Shown piece after piece: positions 52,370 to 61,603 of a DNA stretch of 64,000 nt. Both the position numbers and the translations under genes were made by a program. The notes below the pieces were generated by a model. It ran no database searches, was not told the origin of the DNA, and saw only the letters and a list, made by a program, of their open reading frames with translations. This stretch comes from Treponema sp. (GTDB taxonomy: Bacteria; Spirochaetota; Spirochaetia; Treponematales; Treponemataceae). How positions within the stretch are numbered: position 1 is the stretch's first letter; each line of letters begins with the position of its first letter. The stretch covers positions 62,001 through 126,000 of the forward strand of contig JAFXSM010000020.1 in NCBI GenBank assembly GCA_017525605.1, given 5' to 3'.

Positions 52370-53000
52370 TCAGCTCAATCAGTTCAATCAATTTAATCAG
52401 TTCGATGACAATGTTCACAGCACGGATTCGGCGGCGGTGAGGGACATGAATTCCGGCATGGTCGATGCGATGCAGCTTGTCAGCTGCGTCATTGACGGAA
52501 TCGACCAGAAAACGATTGTGGCGGGCGACAAAATCCTCCGTTCGTGGCGGGCGATAATCGAGTCAATCCGCCCGAATTCCAGGACGACGAAAAACGCGGA
52601 GAATTACGGCAAGAATCTTGCCTCCCATTCAAAAATCGTCGATTTCAGGAACGGAATCCTGCTTGTCGAGGCAGACCATTCAAGCTGGCTCCAGATGCTC
52701 CAGCTCCATAAAAAATACATACTCGGCTGCATCCAGCGTCGTTTCCCCGACCTTGCGGTGTCCACTCTCGCTTTCAGGCTGCGCGGAAGCAACGTGGGGC
52801 TTTCAGTCACATACGAGGAGAGCCTCAGAATCGAGCGCGAGAAACTTTCTGAAAAATACGAGCGCGAGGAGAAGATGCTCGATGAAATGGGCTTCGGCGC
52901 GAAAGTTGACGCTGAGAAAGTGCCGGAGCTTCCGCCCGAACTCAAGGTCATGTTCGACAGAATGAAAGCGTCGATATTGACAAAAGAAAAGAATGTTTGA
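52344..53000 (+). CDS. DUF721/DciA-family protein
   Basis: 218 residues from GTG 52344, with SD AAAGGAGGG 4-5 nt upstream and overlapping the recF end. The central domain (about 45-135; ILRSWRAIIESI...RNGILLVEADHSSWLQMLQLHKKYIL) is the KH-like DciA/DUF721 fold. DciA is the ancestral helicase-operator protein that helps load DnaB, which fits the origin operon. An Asn/Gln-rich N-terminus (LNQFNQFNQF) and a charged helical tail are added. Longer frames opening at 52197 lie inside recF and are rejected. Confidence 0.8.
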   Translation: MNYSQSLSNQLNQFNQFNQFDDNVHSTDSAAVRDMNSGMVDAMQLVSCVIDGIDQKTIVAGDKILRSWRAIIESIRPNSRTTKNAENYGKNLASHSKIVDFRNGILLVEADHSSWLQMLQLHKKYILGCIQRRFPDLAVSTLAFRLRGSNVGLSVTYEESLRIEREKLSEKYEREEKMLDEMGFGAKVDAEKVPELPPELKVMFDRMKASILTKEKNV

Positions 53001-53085
53001 TACTCTCTACTCCACTATCTTTTAGAGTTTTTTAGATAAACTCACTGCTCAAACAAAAATCATTTTATTAAGGAGACTTGTTCTT

Positions 53086-53241
53086 ATGTTACGTACATAT
53101 CAACCAAGCAAAGTAAAAAGAAATAGAAAATTTGGTTTCCGCGCTCGTATGGCAACTCGTGGCGGTCGCATGGTTCTTGCTCGCAGACGCGCTAAGGGTC
53201 GCAAGAAGCTTTCAGTTTGCAGTGAAGGCAAAAAATACTAA
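53086..53241 (+). CDS. rpmH: 50S ribosomal protein L34
   Basis: 51 residues, Arg/Lys-rich. The family pattern [20 protein letters not shown] then [18 protein letters not shown] is complete, with a short C-terminal extension (VCSEGKKY). SD AAGGAG 10 nt before ATG 53086. The order rpmH-rnpA-yidD-yidC-khpB is the classic block. Confidence 0.97.
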   Translation: MLRTYQPSKVKRNRKFGFRARMATRGGRMVLARRRAKGRKKLSVCSEGKKY

Positions 53242-53276
53242 TTTTAAGTATTTGAATTTTTGGATTTCGGAGCGCG

Positions 53277-53675
53277 ATGATGACAAGACGATTTACACGT
53301 ATTGAGCACATGAAAAGCGCGCTCGAAATCAAGAATCTGTTCAAGAACGGGAAAAAGGTAAGCATTTACGGCGCAAAGTTGTTCTTTATGCCGAATAACA
53401 TCGGATTCAACAGAATCGGCTTTCCACTTCCCCGTGGTTACGGCAATGCGGTGCAAAGAAATCGTGCAAAGCGATTCAGCCGTGAAGCCTTCCGTATTCT
53501 AAAAGCACACCTGAACACCGGATTCGATATGCTTCTTCTTGTGTATCCGACATCCGAGAATGACTCGTTCCGCTCGCGGTGTGTTCAACTTCGTACATTG
53601 TGTGAAAAAGCTGAATTGATAAAGCCTGATTCGGATTTGCCGGTCGAATTTCTTCCAGCCGATTTGAAATCGTAA
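53277..53675 (+). CDS. rnpA: ribonuclease P protein component
   Basis: 132 residues. Protein cofactor of RNase P for tRNA 5' maturation. The signature [18 protein letters not shown] is present near residue 59. Start ATG 53277 has SD GGAG at 5 nt. It lies 35 bp after rpmH. Confidence 0.93.
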   Translation: MMTRRFTRIEHMKSALEIKNLFKNGKKVSIYGAKLFFMPNNIGFNRIGFPLPRGYGNAVQRNRAKRFSREAFRILKAHLNTGFDMLLLVYPTSENDSFRSRCVQLRTLCEKAELIKPDSDLPVEFLPADLKS

Positions 53676-53686
53676 ACGGAATCGTC

Positions 53687-53908
53687 ATGAAAAATATTCT
53701 GACAAAAATTTACTGTGCTCCTATTCGTTTCTATCAGGTTTGTATTTCTCCGTTGTATCCTGCCTGCTGCAGATTCTATCCGTCTTGCTCCAATTATGCG
53801 CTGGAGGCTTTTCAGAAATATGGGCCCGTCAAGGGATTCCTTCTGACTTCCAAAAGAATATTGAGGTGCAATCCCTTTTTTGAAGGCGGATACGACCCTG
53901 TCCCGTAA
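53687..53908 (+). CDS. yidD: membrane protein insertion efficiency factor YidD
   Basis: 73 residues with the family hallmark [19 protein letters not shown] and [16 protein letters not shown]. Aids YidC-dependent insertion. 11 bp after rnpA. Confidence 0.95.
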   Translation: MKNILTKIYCAPIRFYQVCISPLYPACCRFYPSCSNYALEAFQKYGPVKGFLLTSKRILRCNPFFEGGYDPVP

Positions 53909-53963
53909 AAATCTTCGAACACTTTCTGAATGAAGTTTTCCGAATTTAGGAGATAAATCAAAA

Positions 53964-55724
53964 ATGGAAAAAAATACTATTTGGGCGATTTCCTTGTCCA
54001 CAGTCGTTCTCGTCGCTTTTTTCGCGGTGCAGACATTCCTGTTTCCGAGAAAAGAACCTGTAGCGCAGAACAAGGCAGACAGCCAGAAGGTCGAGCAGAA
54101 AGCTGAATCTGCTTCTTCTGCGGAAAATACGGAGTCATTCCTCTCCGAGCCTTCCGAGAATGCTTCTGAAATCGCACAGGCTGCCGAAGAAAATTTCGTA
54201 ATCGAGACAAATAAACTCAAAGTAACTTTCACGAACAAGGGCGGAGACGTAATCGGCTTTGAGCTGAAAGACCATTTCGACAGGGACACTGGAAAGGGTG
54301 TCGAGATGATAAACAACGTTTCCGCAAAGAACAGGGCGTTCGCGCTTTCGTTCGGCGACGTTGACGCAGATATCGTCGATAAGATTTTTGACGTGAAAAT
54401 CGACGAGGCGAACAAGAAAATCGGATTTTCAAAGGCATACGCTGATTTTACGGTCTACAAAGTCTACACGTTCAAGGATGACGAGTACCTTTTCAAGCTC
54501 GATATCGACATCATCGGAAACGAGAACTTCAAGGGGCTGAACAAAAACGGGGCTGCATATTCGCTTCGAACTTCGCCGCAGATTGGTCCTCGCTTCAATC
54601 CGAAAGACAGGTACGACGTGCGCGAGTTCATCGCATACGACATCGCGAACGAGAAAAAATTCACTCCGAAAAAGGACAATGAAAAAGACTGGTCGTGGGT
54701 TGCCGTCGCTGGAAAATACTTCGAGATTATCGTGAATCCGGAGGATTCTGTAGAAAAGCTGAATGCGGTCAAGCTCATCGCGCCGGACAAGAAAAACGAG
54801 AATTCGAACACGCAGCTCGTCCTTTCAAGGAAAGCTTGCGATTCTTCCGTAAAAGATTCGTATTTCATCTATGTCGGCCCAAGAAACGAGGCTGACCTCA
54901 AAATTTATGCGACAGCAGACAAAAATTCATGGAACGTCGGCGGAAAGTCGCTCACGGAAAGCTTGCCGACATCTGGAATCCTCAACTGGCTCGAAATCAT
55001 TCTCCGCTTCGTGATGAAGCTGATTTACAAAATCATTCCGAACTGGGGAGTTTCAATCATCATTATGACTATCCTCCTCAAATTCGCCCTCTTCCCGCTC
55101 ACGAAAAAGAGCCTTGAGGGAACTCAGAAATTGCAGGAAGTTCAGCCGAAACTTCAGGCACTCCAGGAAAAATACAAGGACGACAGGCAGAAACTCCAGC
55201 AGGAGCAGATGAAGCTCTACCAGCAGGTCGGATACAACCCGATGTCAGGATGTTTGCCGCTCGTGATTCAGTTCGTTGTTTTGTGGGCGATGTACCATCT
55301 TTTCAACAACTATTTCGAATTCCGCGGCGCATCTTTCATTTCGGGCTGGATTTCGGATTTGTCTTCGACGGACAACGTTCTGACGCTCGGATTCTCTATT
55401 CCGTGGCTCGGAAATGAACTTCACATTTTGCCGATAATCTATCTCATTTCGCAGCTCCTTTTCGGAAAAATCACGCAGAACGGCGGAACTGCGGCAGGTC
55501 AGAGCGCGGCGCAGATGAAGATGATGATGTACGCAATGCCGATTGTCTTCTTCTTCCTGTTCTACAACGCTCCGTCAGGACTTCTTCTTTACTGGACTGT
55601 CAGCAACGTGTTCCAGCTCTTCCAGCAGCTTTTCGTCAACAGGATGATGAAGAAACGAAAGTTTGCGCCGAAGTCTGCGAAGTCTGCGACCGTATTCAAC
55701 AATAAGAAAAACAACAAAAAATAA
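53964..55724 (+). CDS. yidC: membrane insertase YidC
   Basis: 586 residues, long Gram-negative form. TM1 is about 7-24, a periplasmic beta-domain about 75-335, and the Oxa1 core about 365-565 (GVSIIIMTILLKFALFPL, PMSGCLPLVIQFVVLWAMYHL, MPIVFFFLFYNAPSGLLLYW). The C-terminal tail is basic (KKRKFAPKSAKS), as needed for ribosome contact. SD AGGAG upstream. Confidence 0.96.
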   Translation: MEKNTIWAISLSTVVLVAFFAVQTFLFPRKEPVAQNKADSQKVEQKAESASSAENTESFLSEPSENASEIAQAAEENFVIETNKLKVTFTNKGGDVIGFELKDHFDRDTGKGVEMINNVSAKNRAFALSFGDVDADIVDKIFDVKIDEANKKIGFSKAYADFTVYKVYTFKDDEYLFKLDIDIIGNENFKGLNKNGAAYSLRTSPQIGPRFNPKDRYDVREFIAYDIANEKKFTPKKDNEKDWSWVAVAGKYFEIIVNPEDSVEKLNAVKLIAPDKKNENSNTQLVLSRKACDSSVKDSYFIYVGPRNEADLKIYATADKNSWNVGGKSLTESLPTSGILNWLEIILRFVMKLIYKIIPNWGVSIIIMTILLKFALFPLTKKSLEGTQKLQEVQPKLQALQEKYKDDRQKLQQEQMKLYQQVGYNPMSGCLPLVIQFVVLWAMYHLFNNYFEFRGASFISGWISDLSSTDNVLTLGFSIPWLGNELHILPIIYLISQLLFGKITQNGGTAAGQSAAQMKMMMYAMPIVFFFLFYNAPSGLLLYWTVSNVFQLFQQLFVNRMMKKRKFAPKSAKSATVFNNKKNNKK

Positions 55725-55736
55725 GGGGTTTGTAAA

Positions 55737-56423
55737 ATGACTTACGAATTTGAGGGAAAAACTGAAAAAGATGCCATCGAGAAGGCTGTCGCTGAGCTTA
55801 ATCTCAACGCTGACCAGTTCGATGTCGAGATTCTTGAGACTCAGAAAAAATCTCTTTTCAAAAGTGGTCACGTCAAAATAAGGGTCATCGTCGATGATGA
55901 GGACTCTGGAAAGAAATCTGACGAGAACGATGCTAGTCGTCCGGTGTCTGGAAAACTGATTCCGCAGGACGAATTTGAGCAGAAGCTTGTCGATTTCATC
56001 AGAAACATAATCGAAAGAATGGGATATTCGGCTTCGGTCGATGTGTTCTTCCGCGAGGACAAGAAAATCGGAATCAGGCTCGATTCCGACAGCTCTTCGA
56101 TTCTCATCGGACGCAAGGGAAAGAACCTCGACGCGCTCCAGCTTTTGGCGAACGTGTATGCTGGTCACATTGGCCGTGAGGATGTGCGCGTGATTCTCGA
56201 TACGGAGAACTACCGCGTGCGCAGGGAAGAGAATCTCGTTCACCTTGCTTACACGTCCGCTGACAAAGTAAGAAGCACAAGGCTTTCGGTTCTCCTTGAG
56301 CCGATGAACCCGTACGACAGGCGAATCATCCACACTACGCTGAACGATATTTCTGATATCGAAACGAAGAGCGAGGGCGAGGGGCTTTTCAAGCAGGTCC
56401 GCATCATGTTCAAGAGCTACTAG
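55737..56423 (+). CDS. khpB: RNA-binding protein KhpB/Jag
   Basis: 228 residues. Jag-N (YEFEGKTEKDAIEKAVAELN...KSLFKSG), type II KH (ILIGRKGKNLDALQLLANVY) and R3H (YDRRIIHTTLNDI) domains in the standard order. Binds RNA and affects envelope growth in Gram-positives; the role in spirochaetes is unknown. 12 bp after yidC. Confidence 0.93.
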   Translation: MTYEFEGKTEKDAIEKAVAELNLNADQFDVEILETQKKSLFKSGHVKIRVIVDDEDSGKKSDENDASRPVSGKLIPQDEFEQKLVDFIRNIIERMGYSASVDVFFREDKKIGIRLDSDSSSILIGRKGKNLDALQLLANVYAGHIGREDVRVILDTENYRVRREENLVHLAYTSADKVRSTRLSVLLEPMNPYDRRIIHTTLNDISDIETKSEGEGLFKQVRIMFKSY

Positions 56424-56520
56424 TCATATTCGGCAATTGTGGAAGTTACCAACGGAAATGTCGATTGTTAGTCGATTGTTTCATTGAGTTACATTGATGA
56501 AAATCTGAAGCGGAGGAAAA

Positions 56521-57321
56521 ATGAACTTGAAAAAAATATGTCTGGCTCTTTTGCTGATTTTTTCGTCGGTTGCACTTTCATTTTCGGAGGTAATTTCTGA
56601 TTCTCTTCTGGACGAGCTTGTGCATTCCAAAAACCGGAATTTGCAGAACACGTTCATGAATGACGATGTGGTGAATCTTACGCTGACACCCAACTCGGAG
56701 CTTTCGAAAAAAGCCGTGAATACCTGGACGCTCGATGCAAAGCCACGGTTCACGACAGAGAAGCTTTTCTATCTGAAAAAATCGACGCTCGTTGCGAACA
56801 GCGACAATCCTGAGAAGTGCGACACATCGATAAACGGCGTGTCAAAAGTCATCAGGTCGATTTCCAAGATGAAAGGCGTTCAGTATTATTCGAACGGCGA
56901 CAAGAAATGGGAGACGCTTTACCACAAGTCGAATCTCATCGATTCCCTCAAGACCAAGAAGGCGATTCCCGACGACCTTGAGGGGAGCGCGGACGGAAAA
57001 AGCTATTTCTGCATTCAGGAAGACAATTCGTTCGGAACTTGCGTTTACAAGCTTGATTATCTGCAGCGCGACAAGCAGAATCCGAATGAGGTTTCCGTTT
57101 GCTTCACGAATGCGGAGAATCTCAAGTACGGCCCGATAACTGCCGTGAAAAGCGGAAATCTGAAAATCAGTCTTGTCGTGACCGAGCAGGATACGTTCTA
57201 CCTTGTCTACATGATTGTTCAGGTGAAATATCCGAGCATTCCGTTTCTTGAGAGCAGGCTCAGCCGTTCGTTCAATGCCCGCGTCGATGCGATTTACAAA
57301 TGGTTCTCCATGAGTTTTTAA
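56521..57321 (+). CDS. unknown exported protein
   Basis: 266 residues. Signal peptide about 1-22 (KKICLALLLIFSSVALSFSE). The mature part has no motif I can name (KWETLYHKSNLIDSL; FLESRLSRSFNARVDAIYKW). It resembles a Treponema-conserved exported family of unknown function; this is from memory of context and not shown. SD CGGAGG 5 nt before ATG. The PPIase lipoprotein follows after 16 bp, so they may be co-transcribed. Confidence 0.7.
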   Translation: MNLKKICLALLLIFSSVALSFSEVISDSLLDELVHSKNRNLQNTFMNDDVVNLTLTPNSELSKKAVNTWTLDAKPRFTTEKLFYLKKSTLVANSDNPEKCDTSINGVSKVIRSISKMKGVQYYSNGDKKWETLYHKSNLIDSLKTKKAIPDDLEGSADGKSYFCIQEDNSFGTCVYKLDYLQRDKQNPNEVSVCFTNAENLKYGPITAVKSGNLKISLVVTEQDTFYLVYMIVQVKYPSIPFLESRLSRSFNARVDAIYKWFSMSF

Positions 57322-57337
57322 AAGTGAGGAATAAAAA

Positions 57338-58486
57338 ATGAAAAAGTTGCTGTCAATTTTGCTTTTCGGATGCTCGCTGCTTTCTTTGGGAAGCTGCAAG
57401 TCCAAGACAACTGCCAAAACTGCCACAAAAAGTGCTGTCGTAAAAAATACGGATGCCACAAAAAATACAACAGGAGTTAATATGAGCGTTTTGAACGGAA
57501 AAGAAGGCGTTTTCGCCGTTATGGAAACATCTAAAGGTTCGATTTACCTTGAACTTTTCTACAAGAAGACACCGCTGACAGTCACGAACTTTGTCGGACT
57601 CGCGGAAGGAACTCTGGACGCAGCAAAGGGAAAGCCGTTCTATGACGGTCTTACTTTCCACCGCGTAATCGCTGATTTCATGATTCAGGGCGGAGATCCG
57701 GAAGGAACTGGCCGCGGCGGTCCTGGATACAAATTCACGGACGAATTCCTTGACGAGCTGAAATTCGACAAGCCGGGATATCTTGCAATGGCGAATGCCG
57801 GACCTGAGACAAACGGAAGCCAGTTCTTCATCACTCATGTTCCGACAGACTGGCTGAACGGAAAGCACACGATTTTCGGACAGGTCGTAGATTCTGCTTC
57901 TCAGGATGTCGTGAATAAAGTCGCTCAGGGCGACAAAATCATCAGCGTGAAAATCGTCCGCCAGGGTGCTGACGCGGAGAAATTCACTGCAACTCAGGCA
58001 GATTTCAACTCTCGCGAAGTCGATGCAAAGAAGAAAGCAGAAGAGTCAAAGAAGAAGGAGAGAGAAGAGTACGAGAAAGAACTTGCCAAATTCAAGGCTG
58101 AGCAGGAATCTGCGCTCAGCGAATTTGCAAAGGAAGCCGAGAAAACTCCGAACGGAATCTACTTCAAGGTTTTGAAAGAAGGCTCTGGCGCAAAAGTCGG
58201 AAAGGGAAAGAAAGTCTTCGTAGAGTACAAGGGCTATCTTTTGAACGGCGCGGTGTTCGACGGCTCGAAGAAAATGCTTGAGGGCGGTCACGAAGGTCTT
58301 GATTTCAAGACGAACGGCGGAGAGATGATTCCTGGATTCGACCTTATGGTTCAGGACATGAAAGTCGGCGAGACTCGCAAAATGGTTCTTCCGCCTGCAT
58401 TGTCATACGCGTCTGGAATCCCGCAGCTTGGGATTCCGGCAGGAACTTATTTCTGCTTCGACGTTGAGGTCGTATCTGCAAAATAA
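57338..58486 (+). CDS. lipoprotein peptidyl-prolyl isomerase, cyclophilin-FKBP fusion
   Basis: 382 residues. Lipobox LGSC (about Cys20). About 50-205 is a cyclophilin (TFHRVIADFMIQGGDPEGTG, NGSQFFITHVPTDWLNGKHT), with the catalytic Arg of FHRV. A Lys/Glu coiled coil of about 40 residues links it to an FKBP domain at about 275-382 (VFVEYKGYLLNGAVFDGSKK, GEMIPGFDLMVQDMKVGETR, LPPALSYA). It probably folds envelope proteins. Dual cyclophilin-FKBP proteins are known but uncommon. The usual FKBP IPP motif reads GIPAGTYFCFDVEV at the end, as normal. Confidence 0.92.
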   Translation: MKKLLSILLFGCSLLSLGSCKSKTTAKTATKSAVVKNTDATKNTTGVNMSVLNGKEGVFAVMETSKGSIYLELFYKKTPLTVTNFVGLAEGTLDAAKGKPFYDGLTFHRVIADFMIQGGDPEGTGRGGPGYKFTDEFLDELKFDKPGYLAMANAGPETNGSQFFITHVPTDWLNGKHTIFGQVVDSASQDVVNKVAQGDKIISVKIVRQGADAEKFTATQADFNSREVDAKKKAEESKKKEREEYEKELAKFKAEQESALSEFAKEAEKTPNGIYFKVLKEGSGAKVGKGKKVFVEYKGYLLNGAVFDGSKKMLEGGHEGLDFKTNGGEMIPGFDLMVQDMKVGETRKMVLPPALSYASGIPQLGIPAGTYFCFDVEVVSAK

Positions 58487-58530
58487 AATTTTCTGAAAAT
58501 CAGAGAATCAAAAATCATAATTGAAAATTC

Positions 58531-58570
58531 AAAAGCCTTTTCGGATAAAAAAAATTCGAAAAGGCTTTTT
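58531..58570 (+). terminator. terminator of the PPIase gene
   Basis: 13-bp stem AAAAGCCTTTTCG / CGAAAAGGCTTTT with a 13-nt loop and T6. Confidence 0.88.
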
Positions 58571-58734
58571 TCGTGATACAATGAAGTCACTTCGAAATCG
58601 GCTTTTTCCGAATTTTTTTTTGTTTCGATTCAGCTTTTGAAAGCGATTTCATGAAATTCGTCTTATCTTATGTCGGAAAACAGCAAATTTAATCGTTTTT
58701 TTGCAAAAATCGTACAAAAAAGGATATTTACGAC

Positions 58735-58762
58735 TTGTTTTATAAAAATTCTGTGCTAGAAT
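58735..58762 (+). promoter_or_regulatory. adhE promoter
   Basis: TTGTTT, 16 bp, then TAGAAT with a TGC extension (TGCTAGAAT), as at uxaC. The leader is about 27 nt and contains the SD TAGGAG. Confidence 0.6.
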
Positions 58763-58795
58763 AGTTGTCAATTCTTGTTTATTAGGAGAAACGAA

Positions 58796-61432
58796 ATGGC
58801 TGAAGAAAAGACAGAACTTTCAGAACCACAGAAGGAAATCAATGGCTTGGTTGAAAAAGCACAGAAAGCTTTGGAGGACTACGCAAGCTTTGATCAGGAA
58901 AAAATCGACTACATCGTTGCTAAGGCGAGCGTAGCTGCTCTTGATCATCACGGCTCGCTGGCAAAGCTTGCTGTCGAGGAAACTAAGCGCGGAGTCTTTG
59001 AAGATAAAGCGACAAAAAATCTTTTTGCATGTGAGTATGTTGTAAACCACATGCGCCACCTGAAAACAGTCGGAGTCGTTGAAGACGACGATGTTACTGG
59101 TATCGTAAAAATCGCAGAGCCGGTCGGAGTCGTTGCCGGTCTTACTCCAGTCACAAATCCTACATCAACTGCAATTTTCAAGGCACTTATCTGTCTTAAA
59201 ACGAGAAACCCGATTATCTTCTCGTTCCATCCTAGTGCAATCAAATGTTCTATAGCCGCTGCAAAAATCGTTTATGACGCTGCCGTTGCCGCAGGTGCTC
59301 CGAAAAACTGTATCCAGTGGATTGAAGAGCCGTCAATGGAAAAGACGAGCCTTCTCATTGGACATCCTGGTGTTGCTACAATTCTTGCAACTGGCGGAAA
59401 CGCGATGGTTCGCGCTGCATATTCTCAGGGAAAACCGGCTCTCGGTGTTGGTGCCGGAAACGTTCCTGCATACGTCGAAAAGTCTTGCAACCTCAAGCAG
59501 GCAGTAAATGATATCGTTTTGTCAAAGTCATTCGACAACGGTATGATTTGTGCTTCTGAGCAGGGCGCAATCATCGACAAGGAAATTTACGATGCGGCAA
59601 TCTCGATGTTCAAGGAATACCGCGCATATCTCTGCTCTGCAAAAGAGAAGAAGATGCTCGAGAAATATATGTTCGGCGTTGACGGTGACCCGAGCGTCGC
59701 AAAACTCAATCCTGACGTAGTCGGTATGAATCCTGTCGTGCTCGCAAAGAATGCGGGATTCGACATTCCTGCACGCACAAGCATCATCTTGGCTGAGTGT
59801 AAGGACGTTGGACCACAGGAGTGCCTCACTCGCGAAAAGCTTTCTCCTGTACTCGCAGTTCTCAAGGCTTCTTCGACAGAGGACGGTCTCAACAAGGCAA
59901 AGGGATTCGTCACATTCAACGGTCTCGGACACTCTGCTGCAATCCACACTGCTGACAAGGCACTCGCTGAGAAATTCGGCGACATCGTTCCTGCAATCCG
60001 CGTAATCTGGAATTCACCTTCTACATTCGGTGGTATCGGAAACGTTTACAACTCATTCATTCCTTCTTTGACACTTGGCTGTGGTTCTTACGGACACAAC
60101 TCTACGGACGACAACGTAAGCGCAATCAATCTTTTGAACGTCAAGAAATTGGGAAGGAGACGAAACAACATGCAGTGGTTCAAAGTTCCAGCAAAAATAT
60201 TCTTCGAAAGGGATTCTATCGAATATCTCCATCAGATGAAGGGAGTGCATAAGGCAATCATCGTAACTGACCGCTCTATGGTTCAGCTCGGATTCGTTGA
60301 CAAGATTACTGACCAGCTCAAGCTCAGACGCGACCCTGTTCAGTACCAGCTCTTCTGCGATGTTGAGCCGGATCCGTCAATCCAGACAGTCCGCGAAGGT
60401 GTTGAGCTTATGCGTTCGTTCGAGCCTGACACAATCATCGCTCTCGGTGGTGGTTCTTCAATGGACTGCGCGAAGGGTATGTGGCTCTTCTACGAGAACC
60501 CGGACGTTGACTTCAACGACCTCAAACAGAAGTTCATGGACATCAGAAAGCGTGCGTTCCGCTATCCGAACCTCGGACAGAAGGCTCAGCTCGTTTGTAT
60601 TCCTACAACATCAGGAACTGGTTCTGAAGTCACACCGTTCGCTGTCATCACTGATAAAGTCGAGCACAAGAAGTATCCTCTCACGGACTACTCTCTCACA
60701 CCGACAATCGCAATCATCGACCCGACATTCACATACAGCTTGCCTCCGAAAATCATCGCCGACACTGGTATGGACGTTCTTACACACGCAACAGAAGCTT
60801 ACGTTTCTACACTTGCAAACGACTTCACAGACGGCTTGTGTATCCAGGCAATCAAAACTGTATTCAAGTATCTTGAGCCTTCTTACAAGGCAGGATTCAA
60901 GGGTGCAGAGCCGAACCCAGAGGCAAAAGAGAAGATGCACAACGCATCTTGCTTGGCAGGTATGGCGTTCGCAAATGCGTTCCTCGGTATGAATCACTCA
61001 ATGGCACACAAGATTGGTGGTGAATTCCACGTTCCGCACGGAAGAGCAAACGCAATCCTCTTGCCGTTCACAATCCGCTACAACGGAACTCAGCCGGACA
61101 AGCTTTCAACATGGCCTAAGTACAACTACTACAAGGCTGCTGAACGCTATGCAGAACTCGCTCGTATGCTCGGACTTCCTGCTAGCACAACAGAAGAGGG
61201 CGTTGAGTCTTACGCAAAGGCTTGTGGCGAACTCGGAAAGAGACTTGGAATCGCGATGAACTTCCAGAGCCAGGGCTTGGACGAGAAAGAGTATCTCGCA
61301 CAGGTTGACAAGCTCGCATTCCTCGCTTACGAAGACCAGTGTTCACCTGCTAACCCACGTGTTCCGCTCGTCGAGGATATGAAGCAGATTCTCAAAGATG
61401 CTTACTACACAAAGGAATTCCTTGCTGAATAG
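58796..61432 (+). CDS. adhE: bifunctional acetaldehyde-CoA/alcohol dehydrogenase AdhE
   Basis: 878 residues. Reduces acetyl-CoA to acetaldehyde and then to ethanol, recycling NADH in fermentation. The N-terminal aldehyde dehydrogenase has the thiol Cys in DNGMICASEQ and GVGAGNVPAYVE. The C-terminal iron alcohol dehydrogenase has GGGSSMDCAKG, GMDVLTHATEAYVS and the metal ligands in NHSMAHKIGGEFHVPHG. ATG 58796 follows SD AGGAG at 7 nt; the seven-codon upstream extension is rejected. Codon choice is strongly biased, suggesting high expression. AdhE usually forms spirosomes. Confidence 0.96.
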   Translation: MAEEKTELSEPQKEINGLVEKAQKALEDYASFDQEKIDYIVAKASVAALDHHGSLAKLAVEETKRGVFEDKATKNLFACEYVVNHMRHLKTVGVVEDDDVTGIVKIAEPVGVVAGLTPVTNPTSTAIFKALICLKTRNPIIFSFHPSAIKCSIAAAKIVYDAAVAAGAPKNCIQWIEEPSMEKTSLLIGHPGVATILATGGNAMVRAAYSQGKPALGVGAGNVPAYVEKSCNLKQAVNDIVLSKSFDNGMICASEQGAIIDKEIYDAAISMFKEYRAYLCSAKEKKMLEKYMFGVDGDPSVAKLNPDVVGMNPVVLAKNAGFDIPARTSIILAECKDVGPQECLTREKLSPVLAVLKASSTEDGLNKAKGFVTFNGLGHSAAIHTADKALAEKFGDIVPAIRVIWNSPSTFGGIGNVYNSFIPSLTLGCGSYGHNSTDDNVSAINLLNVKKLGRRRNNMQWFKVPAKIFFERDSIEYLHQMKGVHKAIIVTDRSMVQLGFVDKITDQLKLRRDPVQYQLFCDVEPDPSIQTVREGVELMRSFEPDTIIALGGGSSMDCAKGMWLFYENPDVDFNDLKQKFMDIRKRAFRYPNLGQKAQLVCIPTTSGTGSEVTPFAVITDKVEHKKYPLTDYSLTPTIAIIDPTFTYSLPPKIIADTGMDVLTHATEAYVSTLANDFTDGLCIQAIKTVFKYLEPSYKAGFKGAEPNPEAKEKMHNASCLAGMAFANAFLGMNHSMAHKIGGEFHVPHGRANAILLPFTIRYNGTQPDKLSTWPKYNYYKAAERYAELARMLGLPASTTEEGVESYAKACGELGKRLGIAMNFQSQGLDEKEYLAQVDKLAFLAYEDQCSPANPRVPLVEDMKQILKDAYYTKEFLAE

Positions 61433-61477
61433 AATCAGATTGAGGAAGTGATTCCTCGGATTCCTTGTGAATGATGA

Positions 61478-61525
61478 AGCCAGGACGAAGTGAAATCAAA
61501 TTCATTTCGTCCTGGCTTTTTTTTA
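61478..61525 (+). terminator. terminator of adhE
   Basis: 12-bp stem AGCCAGGACGAA / TTCGTCCTGGCT with a 16-nt loop and T8. Confidence 0.9.
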
Positions 61526-61603
61526 TGCTCTCGATTCTTTTTTTTATAAGACTGTTTTATAATATCACAATTATCTATCCAATGAATTTTCGGGGTGCCG
61601 TTT

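Larger units (their letters stand above)
58487..58795 (+). other. adhE upstream region
   Basis: 309 bp without a gene. It holds the terminator of the PPIase gene (58531-58570) and the adhE promoter (58735-58762). No recognisable Rex operator (TTGTGAA...TTCACAA) is present. Confidence 0.7.

Noticed and set aside
58620..58795. Rex-type redox operator upstream of adhE
   Set aside because: No TTGTGAA-N4-TTCACAA-like palindrome could be found.
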